DNA of 64,000 nucleotides from Glandiceps talaboti. Its lineage: Eukaryota > Hemichordata > Enteropneusta > Spengelidae. Position numbers and translations under genes: made by a program. How positions within the stretch are numbered: position 1 is the stretch's first letter; each line of letters begins with the position of its first letter. The notes below the pieces were generated by a model. That model was given only the letters and a program-made list of their open reading frames with translations, made no database searches and was not told the DNA's origin. The stretch covers positions 17,936,757 to 18,000,756 of the forward strand of contig NC_135569.1 of assembly GCF_964340395.1 (NCBI RefSeq), given 5' to 3'. Shown here one piece after another: positions 33,601-45,030 of this stretch.

Positions 33601-35795
33601 TGTACAGGGCAGCGGAATTAATAGTGTATTTGTACAGGACAGCGGAATTAATAGTGTATTTGTACAGGACAGCGGAATTAATAGTGTATTTGTACAGGGC
33701 AGCGGAATTAATAGTGTATTTGTACAGGGCAGCGGAATTAATAGTGTATTTATACAGGGCAGCGGAATTAATAGTGTATTTGTACAGGGCAGCGGAATTA
33801 ATAGTGTATTTGTACAGGGCAGCGGAATTAATAGTGTATTTGTACAGGGCAGCGGAATTAATAGTGTATTTGTACAGGGCAGCGGAATTAATAGTGTATT
33901 CGTACAGGGCAGCGGAATTAATAGTGTATTTGTACAGGGCAGCGGAATTAATAGTGTATTCGTACAGGACAGCGGAATTAATAGTGTATTCGTACAGGAC
34001 AGCGGAATTAATAGTGTATTTGTACAGGACAGCGGAATTAATAGTGTATTCGTACAGGGCAGCGGAATTAATAGTGTATTTGTACAGGACAGCGGAATTA
34101 ATAGTGTATTTGTACAGGGCAGCGGAATTAATAGTGTATTTGTACAGGACAGCAGAATTAATAGTGTATTTGTACAGGACAGCAGAATTAATAGTGTATT
34201 TGTACAGGACAGCGGAATTAATAGTGTATTTGTACAGGACAGCGGAATTAATAGTGTATTTGTACAGGACAGCAGAATTAATAGTGTATTTGTACAGGAC
34301 AGCGGAATTAATAGTGTATTTGTACAGGACAGCAGAATTAATAGTGTATTTGTACAGGACAGCGGAATTAATAGTGTATTTGTACAGGACAGCAGAATTA
34401 ATAGTGTATTTGTACAGGACAGCAGAATTAATAGTGTATTTGTACAGGACAGCGGAATTAATAGTGTATTTGTACAGGACAGCAGAATTAATAGTGTATT
34501 TGTACAGGACAGCGGAATTAATAGTGTATTTGTACAGGACAGCGGAATTAATAGTGTATTTGTACAGGACAGCGGAATTAATAGTGTATTTGTACAGGGC
34601 AGCGGAATTAATAGTGTATTTGTACAGGACAGCGGAATTAATAGTGTATTTGTACAGGACAGCGGAATTAATAGTGTATTTGTACAGGACAGCGGAATTA
34701 ATAGTGTATTTGTACAGGACAGCAGAATTAATAGTGTATTTGTACAGGACAGCAGAATTAATAGTGTATTTGTACAGGACAGCGGAATTAATAGTGTATT
34801 TGTACAGGGCAGCGGAATTAATAGTGTATTTGTACAGGACAGCGGAATTAATAGTGTATTTGTACAGGGCAGCGGAATTAATAGTGTATTTGTACAGGAC
34901 AGCAGAATTAATAGTGTATTTGTACAGGACAGCGGAATTAATAGTGTATTTGTACAGGGCAGCGGAATTAATAGTGTATTTGTACAGGACAGCAGAATTA
35001 ATAGTGTATTTGTACAGGGCAGCGGAATTAATAGTGTATTTGTACAGGGCAGCGGAATTAATAGTGTATTTGTACAGGGCAGCGGAATTAATAGTGTATT
35101 CGTACAGGACAGCGGAATTAATAGTGTATTTGTACAGGACAGCAGAATTAATAGTGTATTTGTACAGGGCAGCGGAATTAATAGTGTATTTGTACAGGAC
35201 AGCGGAATTAATAGTGTATTTGTACAGGACAGCGGAATTAATAGTGTATTTGCACAGGACAGCAGAATTAATAGTGTATTTGTACAGGACAGCGGAATTA
35301 ATAGTGTATTTGTACAGGACAGCGGAATTAATAGTGTATTTGTACAGGACAGCAGAATTAATAGTGTATTTGTACAGGACAGCAGAATTAATAGTGTATT
35401 TGTACAGGACAGCGGAATTAATAGTGTATTTGTACAGGGCAGCGGAATTAATAGTGTATTTGTACAGGGCAGCGGAATTAATAGTGTATTTGTACAGGGC
35501 AGCGGAATTAATAGTGTATTCGTACAGGGCAGCGGAATTAATAGTGTATTCGTACAGGACAGCGGAATTAATAGTGTATTTGTACAGGACAGCAGAATTA
35601 ATAGTGTATTTGTACAGGGCAGCGGAATTAATAGTGTATTTGTACAGGACAGCGGAATTAATAGTGTATTTGTACAGGACAGTGGAATTAATAGTGTATT
35701 TGCACAGGACAGCAGAATTAATAGTGTATTTGTACAGGACAGCGGAATTAATAGTGTATTTGTACAGGACAGCGGAATTAATAGTGTATTTGTAT
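30634..35795. repeat. 30-bp minisatellite array (about 172 units, 5.1 kb)
   Basis: Unit tgtacaggacagcggaatta then atagtgtatt. It keeps exact 30-bp phase over the whole length. Substitutions are limited to a few sites: t/cgtaca, ggac/gggc, cagg/catg, gcgg/gcag/gcgc, and rare tattgggc units (about 32071, 32341, 32971, 35791). Long frames (up to 1754 codons) are open on both strands because the unit has no stop in these frames. The same substitutions are silent in one frame and replacing in another without preference, so there is no sign of coding selection. The right edge runs in frame into a LINE endonuclease fragment. Confidence 0.98.
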
Positions 35796-36115
35796 TGGGC
35801 GAGTGGAATACTGACCCAAGTAAACCTTTCGGTAGAGAATTAAACTCATTTTGTTTAGAAAACAATTACATTTTATCAGATGGTACTTTTCTCGGCTCGA
35901 TCACCAATCGATTTACTTATGTAAGTGATGCTCCACTCCACATCCTGGTTAGATGACTGTATGACAACCCCTTCAACCTATGCTAGTATAGAATCGTTGA
36001 AATCGTTGCATCCGATCACCTACCACTGTCTATTAAACTTTCTATGAATGATATTCCGCCATTGGACATGCCCTCCAGTGAGGATTACAACATGTCTACT
36101 CTCACTCCTGATGGA
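35796..36115 (+). pseudogene. LINE endonuclease-like fragment
   Basis: Directly after the last 30-bp unit the + strand reads GEWNTDPSKPFGRELNSFCL, ENNYILSDGTFLGS, RFTYVSDAPLH, then after a stop/frame change VASDHLPLSIKL. This is the order of the C-terminal blocks of an apurinic-type endonuclease domain (GD-N-DP ... SDHLPL) of non-LTR elements. Glu replaces the expected Asp in GDWN, and there are two breaks, so it is inactive. No upstream half is present; its place is taken by the array. Confidence 0.65.
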
Positions 36116-36120
36116 GTACA

Positions 36121-36250
36121 ATGGAGCCAGGTTAAAGATAGTACTATTCAAAGTGCAATGGAGCCTGGTTAAAGATAGTACTATTCAAAGTGCAATGGAG
36201 CCAGGTTAAAGATAGTACTATTCAAAGTGCAATGGAGCCAGGTTAAATAA
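36121..36250 (+). repeat. 37-bp tandem repeat, 3.5 units
   Basis: atggagccaggttaaagata then gtactattcaaagtgca; units at 36121, 36158 and then every 37 bp. It extends the end of the endonuclease fragment. Confidence 0.93.
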
Positions 36251-36299
36251 GTGCAACAGCCTCTGCAAAAAAGTTCGTTCCGTACCCAGTAAAAGAGGC

Positions 36300-38380
36300 C
36301 TTCAGTGTAAGGAGGTGGGGGAGGGCCGGAGGAAATCACACATGGTCTGTTAAGAATAACTCACCCTCCCCCCCCCCCCCCCAATCTCCATTTGTAAAAA
36401 GTGACCCTCCCCTTTGTCCCATTTTGTAAAACATTACCCTCTCCATGACAACTGCATATACTGAACGTTAATCAATATTCCTATTAGGGACCGGTCAGTT
36501 TCTTCGGCCTGGTGGGGGGGGGGGGGGGGACACGATGTTTTCAAAATTGTGGATGGGGGGGGGGGGGTCATTGTGTTTTGGAGTGTGATGGAAGAAAAAA
36601 ACCTTTTTCTACAATGGCATATAGCCTTGTCTGAAATGTGGTACATGTAAATATTTGTTCTTGTCCCTGTTTCTTACATGAATTCTTTAATATTACTTAT
36701 TAGTTCAAACATAACTATAAATATACATATATATGTATTACCTAGCTACCACACTAGTTACAGAATATGTCATGTAAATGCTTGTCTGTTTCACAATCAG
36801 TACTTCACTTATATTGCACTTTGGGGTAAAGTGAACTTGAAGGTTTCTATTCTATATTATTTATTTGCCAGAGGTCAAAAAAAAAATTTACATATCAAGT
36901 GAGGAAAATGAAATAATCAAGTAATCACATCGCTAATGAGAAAAAAAAAGTATATATAAAAGAATAACTTGAACTTCTGGCTGGACTACAAAAATAGTTT
37001 GTTAAAACTAGTCGAGTTCGCAGCCCAAGGAAAACATATACAGTAATATGATATAAATATAACAAAAAAAAAATTGAAATAACAGACCAAAACAAAAGCA
37101 AATCGTAATGGTAATCTTCGTAGATAGTTTATAAAAAGAAGTTAATCTAAAATGTTCCCTACTCATCACTATGAACTTGTCAGAAGGGATTAATATACTT
37201 TCTATTTTGGACACTACATGTTATTGACACTACAAATCACCACATCTCATCAGATTCCAGTTTCTATAATACACTAAAGTTCTCTAAAGTTCTCTAACAT
37301 ACCGGTGACTTTACTATACATGTAATATTAATGCCACTATACCAATGTTACGGGCCCATTTTTATGTGACATGGGAAACTCATTTAAAACTTACATTTAC
37401 ATTAGCTATTCGAAGCTTGGAAATATTACCTCAAAGGCTATGAATAACGTAAACATTGAATAGAATAGAAGCAAAAAACTGCAGATCTGCCAGGGGAGAA
37501 ACCCCCAAGGACTCCCTAACCCCCAGAGGTCACTCATGCATTCAACCAGCAATCAGATGCACCAACAACCTTTTTACTGTCATAATGGTATTAAACTTTT
37601 CTTAAATATTTTCACCTAATTCTAATTTGAGATGATAGTCTTTTAAAGATGTGAAATGTTTGCCAAGGTAGTCTAAAATTGCCTTAAACTCCAAATCTCC
37701 CCTACCAATGATACTACCAGTAGATGTGCTGACCTTTACTACATGTATATAATGATGTCATTTAACTGTTTAAGAACATATTTCAACCCTGTGTGAGTTA
37801 TAAAGAATAATTTCTGATACTTGATGGTGCTGTCTTGTGAGTTATTGCTTGAAAGGGTCTGAATAGCCTAAAAATTGGCTTTAAGAGTAAAAATCCTCCA
37901 GGGCTTCTAGAGGGAGACCCCTTGGATCCCCACATGAGGTGGACATATCCCAGTCTCAAGCTCTTCCCCTCTTACTGTCAAGATGCTATCAAAGTATATT
38001 TCAAAAGTATTTCAACCCTGTGTAGTTGCTTTTTACATGTTGGTGCTGTCTTGTAAAGCTTGGAAATTATTGTCTGAAAGGGCCTGAATAGTCTCAAATT
38101 TGACTTTTCAGAGTAAACAAGCCATTGAGAATGACATAGTCCCCGCTATGATTGGGTTTTAAGGAATTAGCACTACTCTGATCACGCAACAACACTTGTG
38201 AACCTAAATCAAACAGACTTAGATATGTTGTGTCTGCTTGTCGGACATGGAACATGGCTACAACAATAAAGGATTGGTCGGGTATGGGGGATCATATCAA
38301 TATGAAAATGGATATGCAAATGTATGTCATAGAACACTGTCCTAATACCAACTCTGAATGAGATCTGTTCAAGCATGTCT
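36300..38380. other. Intergenic DNA with poly-G/C tracts and degenerate repeats
   Basis: Homopolymer C or G runs at about 36367-36382, 36511-36530 and 36555-36568. At 37440-38130 two or three diverged modules repeat the phrases aaagggtctgaatagcct, atttcaaccctgtg and ggtgctgtcttgt. No gene recognised. Confidence 0.5.
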
Positions 38381-38399
38381 GAGTTATGGCTTTGGACAT

Positions 38400-38612
38400 G
38401 GAAAATTCACAAACAAAATTAACTAGGTCTGCATGTAAGAAGGGTGATGCTCAGTTTGATCCTGGCGAACAACGCAGGTTTTCCCCGGGCACTCCGGTTT
38501 CCTCCTGCTTCTTCAACACTAGGGCACTAGGGCGCTGCTCTGCGGCGACCATTCAACAAATTTCCGAATTTATTTGGACAAATAAAGATTATTATTATTA
38601 TTATATATATGG
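38400..38612 (+). mobile_element. SINE/LINE 3' end with (TTA)n tail
   Basis: Contains gggcactccggtttcctcct, gctctgcggcgaccattcaa, aaatttccgaatttatttgg and acaaataaag followed by attattattatt. The GC-rich body and A/T-trinucleotide tail indicate the 3' end of a retroposon on the + strand. Family not determined. Poly-G runs follow at 38612 and 38694. Confidence 0.6.
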
Positions 38613-38734
38613 GGGGGGGGGGGGTGTCATCATGTTTTAGAATTATATAAAGTGATAGGGGGGTCAGCCTGTTTTTGGTTTTGGTTTTATAGATGGGGGG
38701 GGGGGTTCAGTGACTTGTCGGCCCAATTTATTAA

Positions 38735-38912
38735 ATAAAGTTGTTTGATTCTTATTCTTTTTTGAGTGTGTCCTATAAAAGATGCTCATTTCATATCTTA
38801 CCATACCCACTTCATAATCTGGGCAACATGATTGAATGTTTCATGAACTGGGCAAAGTTACCTACCCATTTCATGAATTGGGCAATTTCACAGATTGGGT
38901 GCAATGTATACA
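38735..38912. mobile_element. Partial second copy of the 650-bp inverted-repeat element
   Basis: tttgattcttattcttt, gagtgtgtcctataaaagat, cataccatacccacttcat, aactgggcaaagttacctac, ccatttcatgaattgggcaa and cacagattgggtgcaat are the reverse complement of 13802-13985. Only one end of the element is present. Confidence 0.85.
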
Positions 38913-39239
38913 CTGCGGTGAGAATAACCAATGAAAATTAGTTGCTAGCTTACAGTTTTCTATCTATAATAATAATAATAATAATCTTCTTTATTCCCAG
39001 AAATATATATATACATATACATATATAACAATTCTACAATATATGAAGTATTCAACTTGGGAAAGGGAGACGAAAAATAGTTGTCTTTGCAACTAGTCGA
39101 GTCCGTCCCCTTTTACAATCTTAGGGATTAGGAATTACTAAATACTGGGGCTGCTGGTCAAATTGAGTATATTGCAATATTGACAGAATAGAAAAAAATC
39201 ATAAAGGATTTACAAAATACATTGTATAAATATAGGTGG

Positions 39240-39279
<40 letters not shown>

Positions 39280-39379
39280 CCAAACAAGCAAATACACAAA
39301 TACAAAGAAACAACAAATGACCTACTTAAATATACAGACAAACGGTAATCAATCTCTATGAATATGAAGTATAACTAGT

Positions 39380-42309
39380 TTACAATGATTGGAGATAGTT
39401 TTTGAACTCTGTTTGAAAATGACTTCTGCTATTTATGTTGCGAATGTTGTAAGGGATGCTATTCCATAATTTAGCACCTGCATACTTGACAGTGAACTGA
39501 CCAGTCCTATGGTTTGCTTTTGGGATAGTAAGGTCGTTTCTGGCGCTCTGTCGTGTTGTGAAGGAGTGTTTAATGGGAGTGAAAAAATCTTGAAAGGTAT
39601 CCGATAATCTGAGGTGCAAAACGTCATGAACGAGAACGGCAAGCTGTAATTTGTGCTGTTTGAAAATGTCAAGAATATTCAACCAATGACTATCTGTTAT
39701 GGTGCGCACTATTCTTTTTTGAATTAAAAATATTTCATTCAGGTATGTCGGACACGTGTTACCCCACACTTCGAGACAGTAGGTGATATGGGGCAGAACA
39801 AAAGCATTATACATCAGTACAAGTACATATTCTGGAACCGTGTGACGTAACTTATAAAACACACCTGTCATTCTACTAACTTTCTTTTTCACCTCAGCTA
39901 TATGCTGCTTCCAAGACAGCGTATTGTCAATGTTGACCCCAACAAAAGGCGAACTTTGAACTTCATCTAGTGAGACCCCCTTAAATTCAAGGGAACCAGT
40001 CAATACTACATTTTTTCTATGGCTTTTTAAGATTGTATATTTGGTCTTATTTGAATTGATCGTTAATTTGTTGGCATCACACCAGTTGATGACATCCTTG
40101 AAATTTTTACTTACAAGGTTTAGGTCTATAGTACATGTGTTTGTGTCTTTTTTAATAGTGTAAAATAAATTTGAGTCATCCGCATATAATCTAAAATCAA
40201 AAGCATTTGAAGACATCGGGATGTCATTTATGTATAGCAGAAATAAAGTTGGCCCAAGAATCGAGCCCTGGGGAACACCGCAATTTATATTTTGTTTACT
40301 AGATTTGACGTCGTTGATGCCAACAAATTGACTCCTGGAAGATAAATAACTTTTAAACCAAAGGAGGGGTAAGCCTCTGATACCATAAAACTCTAGTTTG
40401 GCAAGCAAAATATCGTGATTTATGGTATCAAAGGCTTTAGAGAAGTCTACAAAAATACCCAGAGTTGGATTGCCATGATCAATTTCACTCAGTAGATATT
40501 GGGATAAACTGATCAGTGAAAGTTTTGTACTATACTTTTTTCTGAACCCGTATTGGTGTTTGTATAGTATGTCATGTTTGTCCAGGAAATTCAGTATTTG
40601 TTCATTCACCAATTTCTCAAAAATCTTGCTAAAAATTGGTAAAATAGATATGGGTCTATAGTTCCCGATGTCTTCTGGGTTACCCTTTTTGTAAATCGGT
40701 AAAACTCTTGCTATTTTGAGGACATCGGGAAAGATGCCTTTTGAAAATGATAAGTTAATAAGTGAACATAATATAAGGGTTTCAATATTTCTTTTGAAGC
40801 GTCTTTTACAAGTTTAACACCAATGCCATCATGACCAGCCGCTTTCCTAGTGTCCAGTGAAGAAATTATGTCTTTGACTTCATTTTCAGTAACAGGGCGG
40901 AGAAAAAAGGAAAACTGAATTGGGCTATTCAAATATGACATGTAATTGGTTCCTTGAGAATTGTCAATTTTCTTTGCTAGACTTTCACCTATTTGAGTGA
41001 AAAAGTCGTTAAACTGTTCAATAATATCCTGCGGTTGAGTGATAAATTCTGTACAGCTTTCAGATTTGGGTTTTATTTGATTTGGTATTTTCAAATTTTT
41101 GTGTTTTTGTTTCCCTAATAGTTCATGTATAACGCCCCACATCTCTTTGGTGTTGTTCTGATTTGTCATGAGAAGATTTGTGTAATAGTATTTCTTGGCT
41201 TTTTTCAGTAAGGAAGTCAGTGTATTTCTATACTTTTTGTATCGAGTGAACAGTGGTTCTCTAAATTTCTCTTTGATTAATTTACTGTACATTTTGTGTT
41301 TTACTTTTATCGATTTTTTTAATCCTTTTGTAATCCAATGTTTACTTTTCTTTCTTTCTCGTTCGCCATTAGCATGTAGAGGAGCGTGTTTATCACAGAT
41401 ACTCAAAAATATTTTGCTAAAATTTTCATATGCCTCATTGACATCATGACAATTCAGAACGCCTTCCCAAAACTCTATATGTAGATCATGATTGAAATTT
41501 TGGACTGTATAATTTGAGAAATTTCTCGAAGATGATAAGGGAGTTTCCGAAGGCAAAGTACAGAATTTATTTACAAATACAAAAATTGGTAGGTGATCGG
41601 AAATATCGGCGATAATAACACCTGCGTCAATGTGCTTATTACTTAAATTCATATAAATATGATCGATTGTGGTTTGACAGGTTTTGGTAATACGAGTTGA
41701 ATTTTGAATCATTTGCTTTAAATGAAAACAAGAAAGTGTGTTAAGTAATTTCTGTGAAGTGTTAGATTTTTCGATGACATTGATGTTAAAATCGCCAACA
41801 ATAAAACAGCCATAGTACTTGTGATTAACTTGATTTAGAGTATTTTCGATACCATCTATAAAGGTATTTTCATCAAAATGTGGTGGTCTATATATGACAC
41901 CGAGAATGTAATATTTCCCTCTATCAACAAATTCCAACCACATTGATTCAGCAGCTGGCACTGTTATATCTGGAATAACAGTATAGTTTATAGTGGAATG
42001 TACATATGCCCCTACACCGCCACCCTTACCCCGGTCTCTTCATTGAATTTCGAGAGAGTAATTTTCCAATTTATACATATCTGTATTTTGTATTTGCCAA
42101 ATTTCTGTAAGAGCGATAAACTTGAAATTGGTGTTTAAACTATCTTCATATACAGATTTCAACTCTTCAAAGTGTTTACTTAGTGATCGGGTATTGATGT
42201 GGGAAACAGAAAGTACATTGCCACTATTTGAAAACTTGTCATTGAATTCTGAGATTGAGTACGTACCGTTAGATACATGAAAAATATCTGTTACTGGTGG
42301 TATATTCAT
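39380..42309 (-). pseudogene. LINE ORF2: endonuclease and reverse transcriptase, lightly damaged
   Basis: From 42309 leftwards: LSVSHINTRSLSKHFEELK and ALTEIW (endonuclease N-terminus), an in-frame TGA at 42040-42042, then RDRGKGGGVGAYVH, LGVIYRPP, GDFNINV, TIDHIY and ISDHLP (endonuclease core and C-terminal SDH). A linker leads to KAAGHDGIGVKLVK. A frameshift near 40740-40780 precedes VLPIYKKGNPEDIGNYRPIS (RT block 1). The frame 40612-39380 then holds QYGFRKKYST, FVDFSKAFDTINHDIL, GVPQGSILGPTLFLLYIND and LYADDSN (catalytic Asp pair at about 40173-40178), followed by thumb and LWNSIPYNIRNI near the C-terminus. No RNase H domain is seen. One stop and one frameshift inactivate it; otherwise all catalytic blocks are intact. 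Confidence 0.9.
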
Positions 42310-42363
42310 GATATTCGTGGAAAGATGAATACAAATTTAAAGAGAAGCTTACATTCGTACAGT

Positions 42364-43253
42364 TTATACAATTTTGGGCAGATCTGCCTCATTTCGGATA
42401 ACGACCGACATAGAACTCTGGTCTTTCCTAGTATAAATGTTACCATTTTGTGTCCATAGAAATTTATAGTTCAGTGTCTTCCTTCTGTCATTTGCTTTCT
42501 TCATTAGATTTCGTTTACGTGATGTTAGATTCTCGTTGATGTAGATGTTATTCTTAGTTTCGTACCCAAGTTTATCTGTCGTGGTGTGCTTCATCCTTTT
42601 TCTGTCTTTGTACACTTTGTCTCGAATTCTTCTATTTACAAATCTGACTATGATTGCGCGGTATGTGTCTTCTTCTGTCTTGTTGTTGTTTCCCAATTCT
42701 ATGTGTTACTTGGATATCATTGATGGTAATACCGGGATAGATTGGTTGAAGAACAGCTAAGGTGATGTCGTCTGTCCTTTCATCTTGGATTTCAGGGATG
42801 CCGTGGATCTCGATATTTTCCCTCCGACTATACTGGTCTTGTTCGTCTTGCGATTTCTCAAGCTCTGTGACTCGCACCATCAGACTGTTGTTTTGTTGCT
42901 TTAGTTGGTTGTTTTCACTTTCCAAGTTTGATATTTTGCCGCATTTCTTCAACGAGAGTGTTGAAAAATTCGAGAGATGCGGTAATGGTGGTTTGGGATT
43001 GTTGGATCTCATGAATACTATTTACAACAGATGGTAGGCAAGCTAGTTTACTTCGTATGTCGGCAAGTTGTGTTTCCAGGCTACCATTTTCATTTTGGTT
43101 GCTAGGAGTCATTGGCACTTCTTCTCTGTTTCCATGGTGGTGTTCTGCTGGTTTCTGAGGAAAACGTTTTTCTTTGCAGCCTTTGCACAGATGCAAGTCG
43201 CCTTGAGTAAACGAGACTCCTCTAGTTTTTGGGCAGTCATTGCATTTCGGCAT
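42364..43253 (-). pseudogene. LINE ORF1: zinc finger, coiled coil, RNA-binding region
   Basis: Begins MPKCNDCPKTRG with CxxC and later LCKGCKEK (zinc-binding pattern), then a region with LETQLADIRSKLACLPSVV, a frameshift near 42940, a coiled coil (NLESENNQLKQQNNSLMVRV), and QYSRRENIEIHGIPE, the block found before the RRM-like domain of ORF1 proteins in many LINEs. A second frameshift near 42690 leads to YRAIIVRFVNRRIRDKVY and NIYINENLTSRKRNLMKKA. The product would package LINE RNA. Two one-base lesions break it. Confidence 0.82.
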
Positions 43254-43285
43254 TGTCTTGTGAAGTAATTAGCATTAATTTGCAA

Positions 43286-43512
43286 CTAGACAATCTATCT
43301 ATCTATCTAATAAATTTATATAGCGCCAAATATCCAAAGAAAACAATGTTCAGTGGTGCTTAGAGTTAGAAAGGAGATGAAAAAGCTCTCTGAAATATGT
43401 GGGTTTTCAAGCGTCTTTAGAAAATGTTAACATTCGGAGAGGTTTTAATGTCCAGGGGGCAGAGAGTTCCAAAGTTCAGGAGCTGCTGAAGAGAAGGAGC
43501 GGCGACAGTTTT
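43286..43512 (-). mobile_element. 5'-truncated LINE 3' fragment (L2/Rex-like), copy 1
   Basis: On the minus strand it ends ggcgctatataaatttatta followed by (GATA)n. The upstream part reads SFSSAAPELWNSLPP, the last conserved block of the LINE ORF2, then decays. It matches the longer copy at 44341-44830 base for base over 220 bp with few differences. Confidence 0.8.
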
Positions 43513-43840
43513 AATGAATAATTTGCATAATTAATGCCTCCTTCAATTTCAATATAATTTCATACATATATTAACCATAATAAAGTGCATATGTCCTAAA
43601 TAATTAGTTGATGTGCGCTGTAAAATTTGTTAATGTAGCTTACAGTTTTAATTAATAATTTGCATAATTAATGGTTTTGTAATTAGGCTATATCTTATGA
43701 ATCCATACTTCAATTTCAATGTTAATTTACTACATATATTAAACATAGCAAAACATATATGTCCTATAAAAAGTGGTTGATGTAGCCTGCAGCTTTAATG
43801 CATAATTTGCATAATTAATTATTTTTGGTATTATCTTAAG
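43513..43840. repeat. AT-rich repeat of about 150 bp, 2-3 units
   Basis: Each unit has taatttgcataattaat, caatttcaat, tacatatatta and catatgtccta. A further unit lies at about 44868-45030 beyond the second LINE fragment, so the fragment and microsatellite between them may have been inserted into this tandem. Confidence 0.75.
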
Positions 43841-44340
43841 ATGTATTTCCGTCTTTCTGGCTGTTTTTGTTCATTTCGATATTTTTCAGTCAAAAAGATG
43901 TCGATGTTGAACATTTTCTAATCTGTTCTTTTTTGAATTCTTGCAATGTAACAGTCTAACATCTTTCTTTTTGGTGAATCTGACAAATTTAGTTTCTAAA
44001 AATAAATAATCAGCTAAATACCACCTTTCTTAAAATTATTAATAAACCAAATACCCTCTTTCTTATAATATCTGGTCGTTTTGAGTTCTTTCTCCTAGTA
44101 TATAATGAATAATCTAATTTTAAAAAATTCTGTCCATTTTTTCCTTCCGTAAGGAGATGTATTAGGGGTTGAAATGTCTGTGTGTGTGTGTGTATGTGTG
44201 TGCGTGCGTTTGTGTATGTATGTGTGCACGTGTGCGTGTGTGCGCACGTGTGTGTGTGTGTGTGTATCATCATTTTCTAAAAAAACGGCAGCATCAATTC
44301 AAGCAAAATTTGGTAGATATGTTCCGTTGGGTAATGGCAA
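43841..44340. other. Intergenic DNA with GT microsatellite
   Basis: Imperfect (GT)n/(GCGT)n tract at 44178-44265. Phrases such as accaaataccctctttct and tctggtcgttttgagttctt resemble the degenerate repeats of 47300-48600. No gene. Confidence 0.6.
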
Positions 44341-44830
44341 GAACTATCTATCTATCTATCTATCTATCTAATAAATTTATATAGCGCCAAATATCCAAAG
44401 AAAAGAAGGTTCAGTGGCGCTTAGAGTTAGAAAGGAGATGAAAAAGTTCTCTGAAATATGTGGGTTTTCAAGCGTCTTTTGAAAATGTTAACATTGGGAG
44501 AGGTTTTAATGTCCAGGGGTAGAGAGTTCCAAAGTTCAGGAGCTGCTGAAGAGAAGGAGCGGCGACCAGGAAACCAGATTCCATTTGGGTGTATGCAGAA
44601 GGCATTTATCCGATGAACGAAGAGTACGTAATGAAGAACGAGGTGTAATTAAGTTCTTGAGATATTGTGGAGAGATTCCACTTAGGGCTTTATAAGTGAA
44701 GAGCAGAAGTTTGAAAACAATACGATGAGATACTGGAAGCCAATGAAGTTGTTTTAGAATAGGGGTTATGTGTTCGAATTTCCTGGTGCGCGTAATAATC
44801 CTAGCTGCCGTATTTTGACCTGTGTTTGAT
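44341..44830 (-). mobile_element. LINE 3' fragment (L2/Rex-like), copy 2, with ORF2 C-terminus
   Basis: Minus strand from about 44770: LKQLHWLPVSHRIVFKLLLF, TYKALSGISPQYLKNLITPR and SSLRTLRSSDKCLLHTPK, then after a frame change SFSSAAPELWNSLPLD and FKRRLKTHIF. This is the C-terminal domain following the RT of L2/CR1/Rex-type LINEs. It ends in ggcgctatataaatttatta and (GATA)n at + strand 44346-44370. 5'-truncated and frameshifted. Confidence 0.82.
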
Positions 44831-45030
44831 TAGGTTTTGGTAAATATTCCATGAATTTTACTGAGCAAGTTGCGTAATTAATGGTTATCGGTAATTAGGC
44901 TATATCTCAAGAGTGCAAGCTTCAAATTCAATATAATTTGGTACATACATTTGCGATACCTAAGCGCATCTGTCCTGAAATTATATCGATGTAGCTTTCA
45001 ATTTTAATAAGATATTGGCATTTTTCGATA

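Larger units (their letters stand above)
38967..43285 (-). mobile_element. Nearly complete non-LTR retrotransposon (Jockey/CR1-like LINE)
   Basis: About 4.3 kb in minus orientation: ORF1 (43253-42364), ORF2 with endonuclease and reverse transcriptase (42309-39380), a 3' UTR of about 400 bp containing an (AAC/GTT)n tract (39240-39282), and an (ATT)n tail at 38967-38984 on the + strand. The 5' leader before ORF1 is only about 30 bp and abuts another LINE's (GATA)n tail, so it is either short or truncated. Few lesions remain, which implies a young insertion. Confidence 0.88.

Noticed and set aside
19012-35795. CRISPR-like arrays (regular 30-46-bp repeats)
   Set aside because: Units are contiguous with no unique spacers and the DNA is eukaryotic with introns.
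30601-35956. Giant open frames (1754, 1729, 1293 and 736 codons) with 10-residue periods
   Set aside because: They lie wholly in the 30-bp array; several frames on both strands are open at once because the unit has no stops. Substitutions show no frame-specific synonymous bias.
39433-39672. 79-codon minus frame
   Set aside because: Shadow of the LINE reverse-transcriptase frame.
44010-44384. Small frames of Thr-His or Cys-Val repeats
   Set aside because: Translation of an imperfect GT microsatellite.
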